64,000 bases of DNA from Candidatus Aphodovivens excrementavium. Lineage in GTDB: Bacteria; Actinomycetota; Coriobacteriia; Coriobacteriales; Eggerthellaceae. A program made the position numbers and the translations under genes. The notes below the pieces were generated by a model, which was not told where the DNA came from, searched no databases, and saw only the letters and a program-made list of their open reading frames with translations. Shown piece after piece: positions 9,830 through 18,252 of this stretch (position 1 is the first letter of the stretch; every line of letters starts with the position of its first letter). The stretch lies in contig DVKR01000018.1 of NCBI GenBank assembly GCA_018715935.1, forward strand, positions 1-64,000. Reading direction: 5' to 3'.

Positions 9830-10168
9830 ATGAAAAAGATTTCCGCAATCGTGAGGCCAGAGAAGCTCGAGCCGCTCAAAGACGCCCTGTTCGCGGCCAA
9901 GGTAACTGGCATGACGGTGTCTCAGGTGCAGGGGTGCGGCAACCAGCATGGATGGAAGGAGTTCTACCGCGGCACCGAGGTTTTGCTCAACATGATTCCG
10001 AAGGTGAAGTTCGAGCTGGTTGTAGACGACGCGCGCGTCGACGAGCTGGTCGATCTGATATGCGCGACGGCTTCCACCGGACAGGTGGGGGATGGCAAGA
10101 TCTTCATCTTCCCCGTTGAGGAAGTGGTGCGCATTCGCACGGGCGAGCGCGGAACCGAGGCAATCTAG
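9830..10168 (+). CDS. glnK: PII nitrogen regulator lacking the modifiable Tyr51
   Basis: The 112-residue PII protein opens MKKISAIVRPEKLEPLK and carries the C-terminal GDGKIFIFPVEEVVRIRTG signature that binds ATP and 2-oxoglutarate. The T-loop reads QHGWKEFYRGTEVLLNMIPKV. Tyr46 is kept, but position 51, the site of uridylylation or adenylylation in well-studied PII proteins, is Val. It should still gate AmtB through metabolite binding. Its last seven codons and stop are the first unit of a 26-bp tandem array that continues downstream. Confidence 0.93.
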   Translation: MKKISAIVRPEKLEPLKDALFAAKVTGMTVSQVQGCGNQHGWKEFYRGTEVLLNMIPKVKFELVVDDARVDELVDLICATASTGQVGDGKIFIFPVEEVVRIRTGERGTEAI

Positions 10169-10302
10169 CGTCGGCTCAGGCGCCAGCCTCTAGCGCCGCG
10201 CTCAGGCTCCAACCTCTAGCATCGCGCTCAGACACCAACCTCTAGCGTCGCGCGAAACCGAGGCAACCTAGCGTCGCGCGAAACTGAGGCAATTTAGCGT
10301 TG
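10148..10302 (+). repeat. Six-unit 26-bp tandem array starting inside the glnK stop region
   Basis: Units lie at 10148-10173, 10174-10198 (25 bp), 10199-10224, 10225-10250, 10251-10276 and 10277-10302. Each ends in TAGCGTCG or a close variant. Unit 1 contains the last glnK codons and the TAG stop. Units 5 and 6 (GAAACCGAGGCAACCTAGCG; GAAACTGAGGCAATTTAGCG) are closest to unit 1, while units 2-4 share a diverged middle. This looks like repeated duplication of the gene end followed by drift. Confidence 0.85.
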
Positions 10303-10327
10303 CACAAACTTCTTCTCAAGGTGTGGC

Positions 10328-10366
10328 AGGTGCGGCGGCTCCGATTTCAGGGTCGCCGCACCTTTG
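10328..10366 (+). terminator. Probable amtB-glnK terminator
   Basis: AGGTGCGGCG (10328-10337) pairs perfectly with CGCCGCACCT (10354-10363) across a 16-nt loop and is followed by TTTGCG. The T-run is short, so termination may be partial. Confidence 0.6.
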
Positions 10367-10440
10367 CGTTGGGAGTGCGGCAGGCTCTTTCTGGTACTAT
10401 TTCCGTGTCAAATCGTTTCGAATGGAAAGAGGGGCCTATC

Positions 10441-10689
10441 ATGTACACCTACACTCCTCGCGGCGTATGCTCGCGACAAATATCTGTTGATCTTGAGGGA
10501 GACACCATTAAGGAAGTGTCGTTTGTAGGCGGCTGCGACGGCAATCTGAAGGCGATTTCGAAGCTTGTGCGCGGCCAAAAGGTCGACGACGTGGTTGCCT
10601 TGTTGGAGGGCAACACCTGCGGACGCCGTCCCACTTCATGCGCCGATCAGCTCACGCGTGCTTTGCGCGAGGCTCAGGCGACGGAATAG
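10441..10689 (+). CDS. Small TSCPD-domain protein (four-Cys family)
   Basis: The 82-residue protein matches the short TSCPD family (TIGR03905-like): YTPRGVCSRQISVDLEGDTIKEVSFVGGCDGN and GNTCGRRPTSCADQL. The four Cys (C10, C32, C60, C68 approximately) suggest a metal site. The ATG at 10441 is used because GAGGGG precedes it. The domain also occurs at the C-terminus of B12-dependent ribonucleotide reductases, but the free-standing family has no settled function. It stands alone between two hairpins. Confidence 0.8.
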   Translation: MYTYTPRGVCSRQISVDLEGDTIKEVSFVGGCDGNLKAISKLVRGQKVDDVVALLEGNTCGRRPTSCADQLTRALREAQATE

Positions 10690-10721
10690 ACACTGTCTGA
10701 CAACGTTATGCAGATGAAGAG

Positions 10722-10767
10722 GCGGCTCTCATGGAGAGCCGCTATTGATATATAATCCTAATTAGGA
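10722..10767. promoter_or_regulatory. Hairpin, -10 box and palindrome upstream of perR
   Basis: GCGGCTCTC (10722-10730) and GAGAGCCGC (10734-10742) form a 9-bp hairpin ending the upstream transcript. TATAAT follows at 10751-10756, and the 12-bp palindrome TCCTAATTAGGA (10756-10767) overlaps its end. An AT-rich palindrome at the promoter of a Fur/PerR gene is the usual layout for autoregulation; binding is inferred, not shown. Confidence 0.6.
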
Positions 10768-10800
10768 AAAGATAGTATGTAAGGCGGGGAGGTGCATCGC

Positions 10801-11217
10801 ATGGCCGGAGCGCAGGCGGAGGCAAAGACATCGCGCAATACGGTCCAGAGGGCGCTCGTTCTTGAGGCGGTGCGTTCTCTTCGCAACCATCCGACGTCTG
10901 CCGATGTATACGAGAAGGTGCGCCAGCAAACGCCCAGCATTTCCCGTGCAACGGTGTATCGCAATCTCGGGGTGCTCGCCGAGCGTGGCGACGTTCTTCG
11001 CGTGGAGGTTCCCAACGGGGCAGATCGCTACGACTTCGTTCAGCACCCGCACTATCATGCAAAGTGTCGCGCGTGCGGACGGGTTTTCGACGTTGACATG
11101 CCCTATCATGCCGATCTCGTTGACGAGATAGCCGACGCTCATGGGTTCAAGATTGAAGGGCACCAGATCACGTTCAGCGGCCTGTGCGCCGACTGCCAGC
11201 GCGTGCTTAATCTTTAG
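10801..11217 (+). CDS. perR: PerR-like Fur family peroxide/metal regulator
   Basis: This 138-residue winged-helix regulator aligns well with PerR: SISRATVYRNLGVLAERG, then RYDFVQHPHYHAKCRACGRVFDVD and SGLCADCQ. Cys89/92 and Cys129/132 make the structural zinc site; His30, Asp78, His84/His86 and an Asp near 98-100 fit the regulatory metal site that senses peroxide in PerR. The ATG at 10801 has GGGGAGG 8 nt upstream, better than the GTG at 10792. No peroxidase gene is adjacent, so its targets lie elsewhere. A zinc- or iron-sensing role cannot be excluded. Confidence 0.85.
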   Translation: MAGAQAEAKTSRNTVQRALVLEAVRSLRNHPTSADVYEKVRQQTPSISRATVYRNLGVLAERGDVLRVEVPNGADRYDFVQHPHYHAKCRACGRVFDVDMPYHADLVDEIADAHGFKIEGHQITFSGLCADCQRVLNL

Positions 11218-11615
11218 GCCGGCATCAGAGGCGCGTGCGTCTCCGCGAGCCGCAGCGATCTATGCTCTGTGCGTCCCCGATGCCGCAGCGACTCGATCCT
11301 CCGTGCGTCCCGACTCCCGGCTCCTCTTGGGTGGAGGCAAGCGGGCGCTTGCTTGGCACGCATTGCGTTTTGGGCATTTCTTCTTCGATTCGCCTTTAAA
11401 ATCTCGTGTGCGCGTGATGAATTCGCTGAGGGATGCAGCTGTTGCGTGCTATACTAGGTCGGCTTGCGAGAAAGGCTCGCAGGCGTAGGTAATGTTGGCC
11501 CCCGAGACATGTTTGTGGCGCAGGCCTACCAGGCAGGCGTTCTGCATAAGCGAACATGGTGCATGCAGCGATCAATCATGACGAAGGGTCCCCAAAGTTT
11601 TGAAAGGGGTCCGTT
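11218..11615 (+). promoter_or_regulatory. perR-rpsA gap: 34-bp repeats, promoter and rpsA leader
   Basis: The first part holds 34-bp tandem units (11235-11268, 11269-11302, and a partial third from 11303), each opening GTGCGT. A TATACT -10 box lies at 11450-11455. The transcript would then form the hairpin TGCGAG-aaagg-CTCGCA (about 11465-11481) and run another ~130 nt to rpsA. A long structured leader fits autoregulation of S1, but no known leader class was recognised. Confidence 0.55.
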
Positions 11616-12869
11616 TTGACCGAAATCAAAAACCCGTCCATCATCGACTTCAGCGACATCGACGACGAGCAGATGAACGCGCTGATCGACGGCACGCTTA
11701 CCGACTTCGACGAGGGCGACCTTGTTGACGGTACGGTCGTTAAGATCGAGCACGATGAGGTGCTGGTGGACATCGGCTTCAAGAGCGAGGGTGTTATTCC
11801 GCTGCGTGAGCTGTCTATTCGCAAGGATGCCGATCCGTCCGACATCGTGAACCTGGGCGACAAGATTGAGGCTTTGGTTCTTCAGAAGGAAGACAAAGAC
11901 GGCCGTCTGATCCTGTCCAAGAAGCGCGCCGAGTACGAGCGTGCTTGGATTTCCGTCGAGGAGAAGTTCAAGGCTGGCGAAACCGTTACTGGTGAGGTTA
12001 TCGAGGTTGTTAAGGGCGGCCTGATTCTGGACATCGGCCTGCGCGGCTTCCTGCCGGCTTCCTTGGTTGACCTTCGCCGCGTGAAGGATCTGGACATGTA
12101 TCTGGGCACCGAGCTGGAGGCCCGTGTTATCGAGATGGACCGCAACCGCAACAACGTTGTTCTGTCTCGCCGCGTTCTGCTGGAAGAGGGCCGCAAGAAC
12201 GAGCGTGCCGAGATTCTGGCGAAGCTGTCCAAGGGCATGCGCCTGAAGGGCACCGTTTCTTCTATCGTCGACTTCGGCGCGTTTGTTGACCTGGGCGGCA
12301 TCGACGGTCTGGTTCACATCTCCGAGCTGTCTTGGAACCACGTCAACCATCCTTCTGAGGTTGTCAAGGTTGGCGACGAGGTAGAGGTAGAGGTCCTGGA
12401 CGTCGATCTGCAGCGTGAGCGCATCTCGCTGGGTCTGAAGCAGACCACGCCCGATCCGTGGATCAAGCTTGTTGAGGCTTATCCGGTAGGCACCATTGTT
12501 GACGGCCGCGTGACCAAGGTTGTTCCGTTCGGCGCGTTTGTTGAGCTGGGTCAGGGCATCGAGGGTCTGGTTCACATTTCCGAGATGGCTCCGCGTCACA
12601 TCGACACGCCTGCTCAGGTTGTCAAGGCCAACGACGCCGTTAAGGTGAAGGTCATGGACGTGAACCCCGAGCGTCGTCGCATCTCCCTGTCCATGAAGGC
12701 TGCTGCTGAGGAGCTGGGCTTCGAGATTGAGGTTGACGAGTCCATCCAGGCAGAAGAGCGCCCCGCCAAGCGCAAGGGCGACAAGAAGAAGGCAGAGGCC
12801 GAGGCTGAGGTGGAAGCCACCGAGGCAGTAGAGGCTGAAGCTGAAACCGTTGAGGCTGCTGAGGAATAA
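11616..12869 (+). CDS. rpsA: 30S ribosomal protein S1, TTG start
   Basis: The 417-residue protein contains four S1 RNA-binding repeats at about residues 35-102, 120-186, 205-276 and 290-362, each ending in an R-R-I-S-L type motif (ERISLGLKQT, RRRISLSMKAA), then a Lys/Glu/Ala tail. Four repeats is normal for Actinobacteria and Firmicutes. TTG at 11616 is taken as the start because AAAGGGG lies 7-8 nt upstream and an in-frame TGA stands at 11601. It delivers mRNA to the ribosome. A strong terminator follows. Confidence 0.93.
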   Translation: MTEIKNPSIIDFSDIDDEQMNALIDGTLTDFDEGDLVDGTVVKIEHDEVLVDIGFKSEGVIPLRELSIRKDADPSDIVNLGDKIEALVLQKEDKDGRLILSKKRAEYERAWISVEEKFKAGETVTGEVIEVVKGGLILDIGLRGFLPASLVDLRRVKDLDMYLGTELEARVIEMDRNRNNVVLSRRVLLEEGRKNERAEILAKLSKGMRLKGTVSSIVDFGAFVDLGGIDGLVHISELSWNHVNHPSEVVKVGDEVEVEVLDVDLQRERISLGLKQTTPDPWIKLVEAYPVGTIVDGRVTKVVPFGAFVELGQGIEGLVHISEMAPRHIDTPAQVVKANDAVKVKVMDVNPERRRISLSMKAAAEELGFEIEVDESIQAEERPAKRKGDKKKAEAEAEVEATEAVEAEAETVEAAEE

Positions 12870-12913
12870 GCGAGTCGTGCGGGCGTAACGCCTGTCATTG
12901 ATTCGAAGCTTCG

Positions 12914-12968
12914 ACGCCCCGGTGTCCGGTTCCACAGTGCGTGGATTTCGGACACCGGGGCGTTTTTG
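12914..12968 (+). terminator. Strong rpsA terminator
   Basis: ACGCCCCGGTGTCCG (12914-12928) pairs perfectly with CGGACACCGGGGCGT (12949-12963), followed by a T-rich run (TTTTTGTTTTTG). Confidence 0.93.
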
Positions 12969-13059
12969 TTTTTGAGGGAGAAGTCCGAGGAAAGCGTCAA
13001 AGAGGATGACGAAGGCGCACCAAAGGGACCGAAGTGCGCCCGAGTGTCAAAAGGGTAAA

Positions 13060-13097
13060 GCGCGCCAAAGGGGTCAAGGCGCACCTTTTGGCGCGCC
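13060..13097 (-). terminator. Probable terminator of the acyltransferase gene
   Basis: Read on the minus strand, GGCGCGCCAAAAGG (13097-13084) pairs with CCTTTGGCGCGC (13071-13060) and is followed by TTTACCC. Neighbouring sequence between 13000 and 13060 holds partial copies (GGCGCACCAAAGGG and similar). Confidence 0.6.
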
Positions 13098-13117
13098 TCT
13101 TCGGTTCGTTCCTGCTC

Positions 13118-15508
13118 CTATTCTGCTGTGGGGTCGATTGGCGTGAGCAGGGGACTTAGCATCTTGCCGAAAGGTCGGTCGATCTTCGATTTGAGGCTGT
13201 CCACCGCAAACTGAACCGGGTTTTTCAGCTCTGCGCGTTCGTCGCCCTCTTCATGCTCAGGCAAATAAGACTGGACGGCGTTCTTTACCATGTCAACGTA
13301 GGCTTGCGCGCCGGCTTCCGACAAATGCGTTCCGTCTCCATCGAACCAGTCTCCATGTCCGGCAGACAGGTTATACCAATCGATGAGCTCAACATTATCG
13401 TAGCGATCGGCCGCCCGTGCCAAAGTGTCGTTGGTCTCGCCCATCCACGAGGTCGTGCTGCGCGTGTTGATGAGCCAAATATGCTTGTCGGTGCCTACGG
13501 CGCCAATGAGGGTGTCAAGCTGTTCGTCGGTTGCAACGCCGTTGGTTCCAAGTGCGAACACAACCACATCGCCTACGATATCCTGGTCGGCGTAGGACTT
13601 GTAGATGTCCTGCCCAACATAGAGCTGTCGGTTTACCGCAGAGTCGATGGCACCGTAAGGGAACGCCTCCTGGAAGTAGGGGATGGCGCGCACGGACACC
13701 GAGTCGCCAATCATGAGCACGTCGAGCTTGGCGGTTTGTTCCGAGACTTCTTGCCCGTCACCCGACAGAGCTCCTGCCGTAGGGCCGCCAACTTGGGCAG
13801 ACTCGTCTTTCAGGAGATCGCCGCCTTCAAGGGCAGAAGTGTCGGGTACAAAGATAAGCCCGCCAACGGCCACGGCGACAAGGGCGACAGAAGCAATAAC
13901 GGGGAAAAGGTGTTCGCGCATCCATTCTCCTAGCGTTGTGCGGCGGTTGGCAATATCGGCCAACAGCTGGCCGATGGCACCGTGGCGGATGGGGTTTTCC
14001 ACAAACCTATACGAGAACGCCGAGCAGGCGAAAATTGCCGCCAGCGCCACAAGGAGCATCCACCAGGGCGTTTCCACGAGCCCGTTTTGCGGGACGATAA
14101 GCAGCAGGAGCGGATAGTGCCACAGGTAAATGCCGTAACTGCGCTTGCCGATCCAAACAAAGGGGGGAAGCCCCCAGAACTTGCCCAGGATGCTTGCCGG
14201 ATGCACCAGCACGGCAATGACGATGGCGGTAAGAAGCGAGCACAGCACCAAGCCGCCGCGATAGAGGAACGGCGAGAAGCCGTCGGCAAATGCCACCATC
14301 AGGCACAGCCCGATAAAAGCAAGAATGCCTACGCCGTCGAGCGCACGTCGGGCGTTGGTTCCGATTTTTACGTTGTCCGTGGCGCCGAGCTGGTTTGAAG
14401 GCCATACGAATGCGAGCCATGCGCCAATCAGCAGCGAGAACGCGCGCGTGTCGGTGCCGTAGTAAACGCGGGAGGGGTCGCCGTGCGGGTCGAAGAGGAT
14501 GCCCATCTCAAGAGCCGATGCCAGAGCCAAGACAAGCGTCATAACGCTCAAGAAGCGCTTCTTGACGCCCAGTTTCATGAGGATGAACAGCAAAACAGGC
14601 CAGATGAGGTAGAACTGCTCCTCGATGGCAAGCGACCAGAAGTGGGTTACCGGCGATGGCGAGCCCAAGGCGTCGAAATACGACACGTTGTGGAAGATCT
14701 GCCACCAGTTATTAAAGAAAAACAGCGAGGGCAGGACATCGGGGCGCAGCTTGGTGAGTAGGGCGTGGTTGAAGAGGGTGCACAGCACTGCAATCGACAC
14801 CAGCACGAACACGATGGCAGGCACCAGGCGACGCACGCGGCGCAGCCAGAATTGGGGAAGATTGATGCGTCCGGTTCCCTGGAACTCGATAACGAGCAAG
14901 CTGGTGATAAGGTACCCCGACAAAACGAAGAAGATCGTCACGCCCAGAAGGCCGCCGGTCGCCCATGGCATACCCATGTGGTAGGCGATAACGGCCAAAA
15001 CGGCGAATGCGCGCAAGCCGTCCAGTGCGGGAATGTAGCGCGACTTTGGACGCGCGGGAGCTTCGGTTTTTGCGGGGCTTTGGCCTTGTGCCTGGTGGGA
15101 CCCGCGTTGCGCTCCGCGCGTCTTGCCCGCGGGGCTCTGATTGGCAGCATAGCGGACTCGCTGCGCCTGTTGGGCGTGGCGGCCCTGAGACGGCGCAGGC
15201 GTTTGTCTTGCCTGTCGAGCCTGCTGCGCCTGTGGGGCGTGGCGGCCTTGTGCAGACGAGGGCGTCTGCTGTGCGGGTTGGGTGTGCCGGCCTCGCGCGG
15301 GCGAAGGCTGGTGCGCGGGCTGGCCGTTGGGCGTGTGCATCTGGCGCTGAGCCTGTTGTGCAGCGGCGCGGCGCACCTCTTCAGCGGAGCGGACGCGTGC
15401 CCGAGGCGTTTGCGGGCTTCGTTCGCTTCCCGTGCCGGCAGCGTGCGCATCGCTCTGAGGACCCGCATTTGGGTTCCGATAATGAGACGGTGGGGTGGTG
15501 CGCGGCAT
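13118..15508 (-). CDS. Membrane acyltransferase (family 3) with C-terminal SGNH domain, OatA-like
   Basis: This 796-residue protein has three parts. Residues 1-155 are a Gln/Ala/Arg/Pro-rich cytoplasmic tail with repeated QGRHAQQAQ-like units. Residues ~158-555 are an acyltransferase-3 membrane domain (IPALDGLRAFAVLAVIAYH; FFVLSGYLITSLL; FWSLAIEEQFYLIWP). The C-terminal SGNH esterase-like domain shows the nucleophile in MIGDSVSV and the Asp/His in DGTHLSEAG. The architecture fits O-acetylation of peptidoglycan or another cell-wall glycan outside the membrane. The ATG follows GAGAGGA. It is a single-gene unit convergent with rpsA. Confidence 0.88.
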   Translation of the reverse strand: MPRTTPPSHYRNPNAGPQSDAHAAGTGSERSPQTPRARVRSAEEVRRAAAQQAQRQMHTPNGQPAHQPSPARGRHTQPAQQTPSSAQGRHAPQAQQARQARQTPAPSQGRHAQQAQRVRYAANQSPAGKTRGAQRGSHQAQGQSPAKTEAPARPKSRYIPALDGLRAFAVLAVIAYHMGMPWATGGLLGVTIFFVLSGYLITSLLVIEFQGTGRINLPQFWLRRVRRLVPAIVFVLVSIAVLCTLFNHALLTKLRPDVLPSLFFFNNWWQIFHNVSYFDALGSPSPVTHFWSLAIEEQFYLIWPVLLFILMKLGVKKRFLSVMTLVLALASALEMGILFDPHGDPSRVYYGTDTRAFSLLIGAWLAFVWPSNQLGATDNVKIGTNARRALDGVGILAFIGLCLMVAFADGFSPFLYRGGLVLCSLLTAIVIAVLVHPASILGKFWGLPPFVWIGKRSYGIYLWHYPLLLLIVPQNGLVETPWWMLLVALAAIFACSAFSYRFVENPIRHGAIGQLLADIANRRTTLGEWMREHLFPVIASVALVAVAVGGLIFVPDTSALEGGDLLKDESAQVGGPTAGALSGDGQEVSEQTAKLDVLMIGDSVSVRAIPYFQEAFPYGAIDSAVNRQLYVGQDIYKSYADQDIVGDVVVFALGTNGVATDEQLDTLIGAVGTDKHIWLINTRSTTSWMGETNDTLARAADRYDNVELIDWYNLSAGHGDWFDGDGTHLSEAGAQAYVDMVKNAVQSYLPEHEEGDERAELKNPVQFAVDSLKSKIDRPFGKMLSPLLTPIDPTAE

Positions 15509-15879
15509 GGGGCTGGATCCTCTCTTAATGACGACGGCGTAGCTGGTGCGCCGGATAACTCAAATTAACTGCAAACAATCAGTATAGCAGTGGATGGGAG
15601 TATTGAACGCCTGATGAGGGTTACAAAATAGGTTATTTCAAAATAGTGTTGAGCGCGCAGCGATCGTCGTTGAGGGGACGCCTCGCTGCATCGCTGTTGC
15701 GGGGTGACGCCTTTTGCGGGGCGCTGCCAAAGAATGCGCAGGCGGATTGCCTGATGCGCCCGGTGGATTGCGGGGCGGATTGGGGGTTTCGGGCGCCTCT
15801 CTTCGCCTCGCCGCATCGCTGTTGCGGCGTTGTTGCCACTGCTACAATACCGTCTATACGACTGCGGAAAGGAACGCCC
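15509..15879 (+). promoter_or_regulatory. Acyltransferase-ackA gap with a 23-bp direct repeat and the ackA promoter
   Basis: A 23-bp direct repeat beginning GCCTCGCYGCATCGCTGTTG lies at 15680-15702 and 15805-15827 with one mismatch. A likely ackA promoter is TTGCGG (15822-15827), a 15-nt spacer, and TACAAT (15843-15848); the second repeat copy thus covers the -35. The ribosome site is AAAGGA. No gene is convincing here; an in-frame upstream extension of ackA lacks family similarity. Confidence 0.55.
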
Positions 15880-17091
15880 ATGCTTGTACTGGTGGTGAAT
15901 GCGGGCAGCTCTTCGCTGAAAAGCCAGCTTATCGAAACCGACGGCAAGCTCACCGTCATGAAATGCATTGCCGAAAAAGTAGGTACCGACCAAGCATTCA
16001 TGAATGTTTCGTTCGCGCCTGAATTCCAAAAAACTCGTTACAACGTTGCCGGAAAAACCGTCGAGCAGTGCTTGGCAAAACTGCTAGAGGTGATGGTTGA
16101 AGACATCGAATCGCCCATAAGCAACTTGAATCAGATCGATGCGGTAGGCAACCGCATCGTGGCGGGCGGCGAGTACTTCACCCGTTCGGTGGTCATTGAC
16201 GCCCAGGCGCGAGAGAACCTTGCAAAGTGCGAAGAACTGGCTCCCTTGCATAACCCGCCGGCAGACGCCTGCATAGATATGCTTCGGGAGATGCTGCCCG
16301 AAACGCCGCAGGTGGCAGTTTTCGACACGGCGTTTCACGCAACCATGCCTCCGAAGGCGTATATGTACCCGCTTCCGATGGAATACTACGAGAAGTATCA
16401 CATCCGCCGGTACGGAGCGCACGGAACAAGCCATCGGTACGCTGCGCAGCAGGCGGCGAATCTGCTGGGGCGGCCTTTGCGCGACCTCGGTTTGATTACG
16501 TGCCATCTGGGAAACGGCGGCTCTATCACGGCGGTGAACCATGGCAAGTCGATAGACACGACGATGGGGTTCACGCCGCTTGAGGGCCTCATGATGGGGA
16601 CGCGCTCTGGGAGCATCGACCCTGCGATAATCACGTATATCATGCGCCGGGAAGGAAAGAGCTTCGACGAGATGGACGCTATTCTCAATAGGGAAAGCGG
16701 CATTTTGGGCGTATCGGGCAAAAGCGGCGACATGCGCGATGCTCTGGCGGCAGCGGCAGGGGGCGACGAGCGCGCAAAGCTTGCCATCGAGATGTACGTC
16801 TATCGGGTGCAAAAGGCGATTGGCAGCTATTATGCGGCGATGACGCGCACCGATGCGGTGGTGATGACGGCGGGGATTGGCGAAAACTCCGCCGAGCTGC
16901 GCGAGCTGATCTTCGACGGGTTGGCGCATATGGGCATGATACTCGACAAAGAGCGCAATCAGGTCGAAGGCGCTATTGGCATGAACCGAATTATCAGCAT
17001 CGACGACAGCCCCATCAAGATTTGCGTAGTGACCGCCGATGAGGAAATTCGCATTGCGCGCGAAACGGACAACTTGGTAAGTCAGCTGTAG
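15880..17091 (+). CDS. ackA: Acetate kinase
   Basis: The 403-residue protein has the acetokinase signatures VVNAGSSSLKSQLIE at the N-terminus and MGFTPLEGLMMGTRSGSIDP mid-protein, with the ATPase fold phosphate loop HLGNGGSI. It interconverts acetyl phosphate and acetate, yielding ATP by substrate-level phosphorylation. The ATG at 15880 follows AAAGGA and starts at the conserved N-terminus. No pta lies next to it in this window, unlike many genomes. Confidence 0.95.
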   Translation: MLVLVVNAGSSSLKSQLIETDGKLTVMKCIAEKVGTDQAFMNVSFAPEFQKTRYNVAGKTVEQCLAKLLEVMVEDIESPISNLNQIDAVGNRIVAGGEYFTRSVVIDAQARENLAKCEELAPLHNPPADACIDMLREMLPETPQVAVFDTAFHATMPPKAYMYPLPMEYYEKYHIRRYGAHGTSHRYAAQQAANLLGRPLRDLGLITCHLGNGGSITAVNHGKSIDTTMGFTPLEGLMMGTRSGSIDPAIITYIMRREGKSFDEMDAILNRESGILGVSGKSGDMRDALAAAAGGDERAKLAIEMYVYRVQKAIGSYYAAMTRTDAVVMTAGIGENSAELRELIFDGLAHMGMILDKERNQVEGAIGMNRIISIDDSPIKICVVTADEEIRIARETDNLVSQL

Positions 17092-17163
17092 GAGGCGTTG
17101 TCTGCTCTGGCGGACAGGTCGGCAAGCTCTGCGGCATAGCTAAAGACAAGGCGGGTTTTCAGC

Positions 17164-18252
17164 ATGGAATCATCGAGGCGAGTGGCACTAGGGATGAGCG
17201 GGGGCGTAGACAGCTCCGTTGCCGCCGTGCTGCTTCAACGTGCCGGCTACGAGGTGGTGGGCGTAACGTGCGTGTTCCACAACGACGAGGCAACTGAGCG
17301 AGACATCGAGTCGGCGCAGGCAGTGTGCCAGACTCTCGGAATCGACCATGCCGTCGCCGACTGCTCGCAGCAGTTCGACGCGCGCGTAGTGCAGCCGTTT
17401 GTGAAAGCCTACGCCGCAGGTCTCACCCCGAGCCCGTGTGTGGGATGCAACGCGACGTGTAAGGTGCCGGCGCTGCTGGAGGTGGCCGATCAGCTGGGAT
17501 GCGAAAAGGTGGCAACGGGGCATTATGCTCGCGTGGCGCAGTTGACCGACACGGGGCGATACGTGATAAAAAGCGGCCTTGACCAGCATAAAGACCAAAG
17601 CTATATGTTGGCCTTGCTGAGCCAGGATCAGATCTCGCGCCTCTTGCTGCCGCTGGGGGCTATGACGAAAGCCGACACTCGTCTGGTTGCGCATGACTGC
17701 GGGCTGGCTGTTGCCGATGCGGCAGAGAGCCAAGATGTGTGCTTTATCTCGGGCGATTACCGCGATTTCCTGAAAAGCCGCGGCATTCACGACGAGCCCG
17801 GCAACATTGTTACCATGGCTGGCGAAACGGTCGGCCGTCACTCGGGTCTGTTCGGGTACACCGTCGGCCAGCGAAAGGGGATAGGGGTTGCCGGTCCTGA
17901 GCCCTATTACGTCGTGGAAAAGCGCGCCGCAACCCAAGAGCTGGTCATCGGGACGGCGCAAGACGCGCGAATCGGCTCTGTCTATGTGGACGGGCTGACG
18001 TGGCAGGCGTTTCCCCGCTTGGAGGGCACGCGTGAATGTATGGTTAAACTGAGGTACCGCAGCAGAGGAGTAGCGTGTATTATTACTCCTAGGCGTAGTG
18101 ATTTCGATTGCAAAAACCCGGTGGGAGAATGCGGCGTGGACGTGATGCTGCGTACGCCGCAGCCTACGACGGCGCCGGGTCAGTACGCGGTTTTCTACGA
18201 AGGATCCACTGTGTTGGGCGGTGGCACGATCAAGGAGGTCAAGCAGGCATGA
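17164..18252 (+). CDS. mnmA: tRNA-specific 2-thiouridylase MnmA
   Basis: The 362-residue protein makes 2-thiouridine at the wobble position of tRNAs for Lys, Glu and Gln. The N-terminal PP-loop SGGVDSSVAAVLL binds ATP. The catalytic Cys pair is in TPSPCVGCN and DVCFISGDYRDFL. The C-terminal beta domain contains HSGLFGYTVGQRKG. It overlaps coaE by ATGA and is therefore translationally coupled to it. Confidence 0.95.
   Translation: MESSRRVALGMSGGVDSSVAAVLLQRAGYEVVGVTCVFHNDEATERDIESAQAVCQTLGIDHAVADCSQQFDARVVQPFVKAYAAGLTPSPCVGCNATCKVPALLEVADQLGCEKVATGHYARVAQLTDTGRYVIKSGLDQHKDQSYMLALLSQDQISRLLLPLGAMTKADTRLVAHDCGLAVADAAESQDVCFISGDYRDFLKSRGIHDEPGNIVTMAGETVGRHSGLFGYTVGQRKGIGVAGPEPYYVVEKRAATQELVIGTAQDARIGSVYVDGLTWQAFPRLEGTRECMVKLRYRSRGVACIITPRRSDFDCKNPVGECGVDVMLRTPQPTTAPGQYAVFYEGSTVLGGGTIKEVKQA

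Noticed and set aside
11526-12935. 469-codon open frame antisense to rpsA
   Set aside because: It mirrors the S1 repeats and has no independent start signal or homology.
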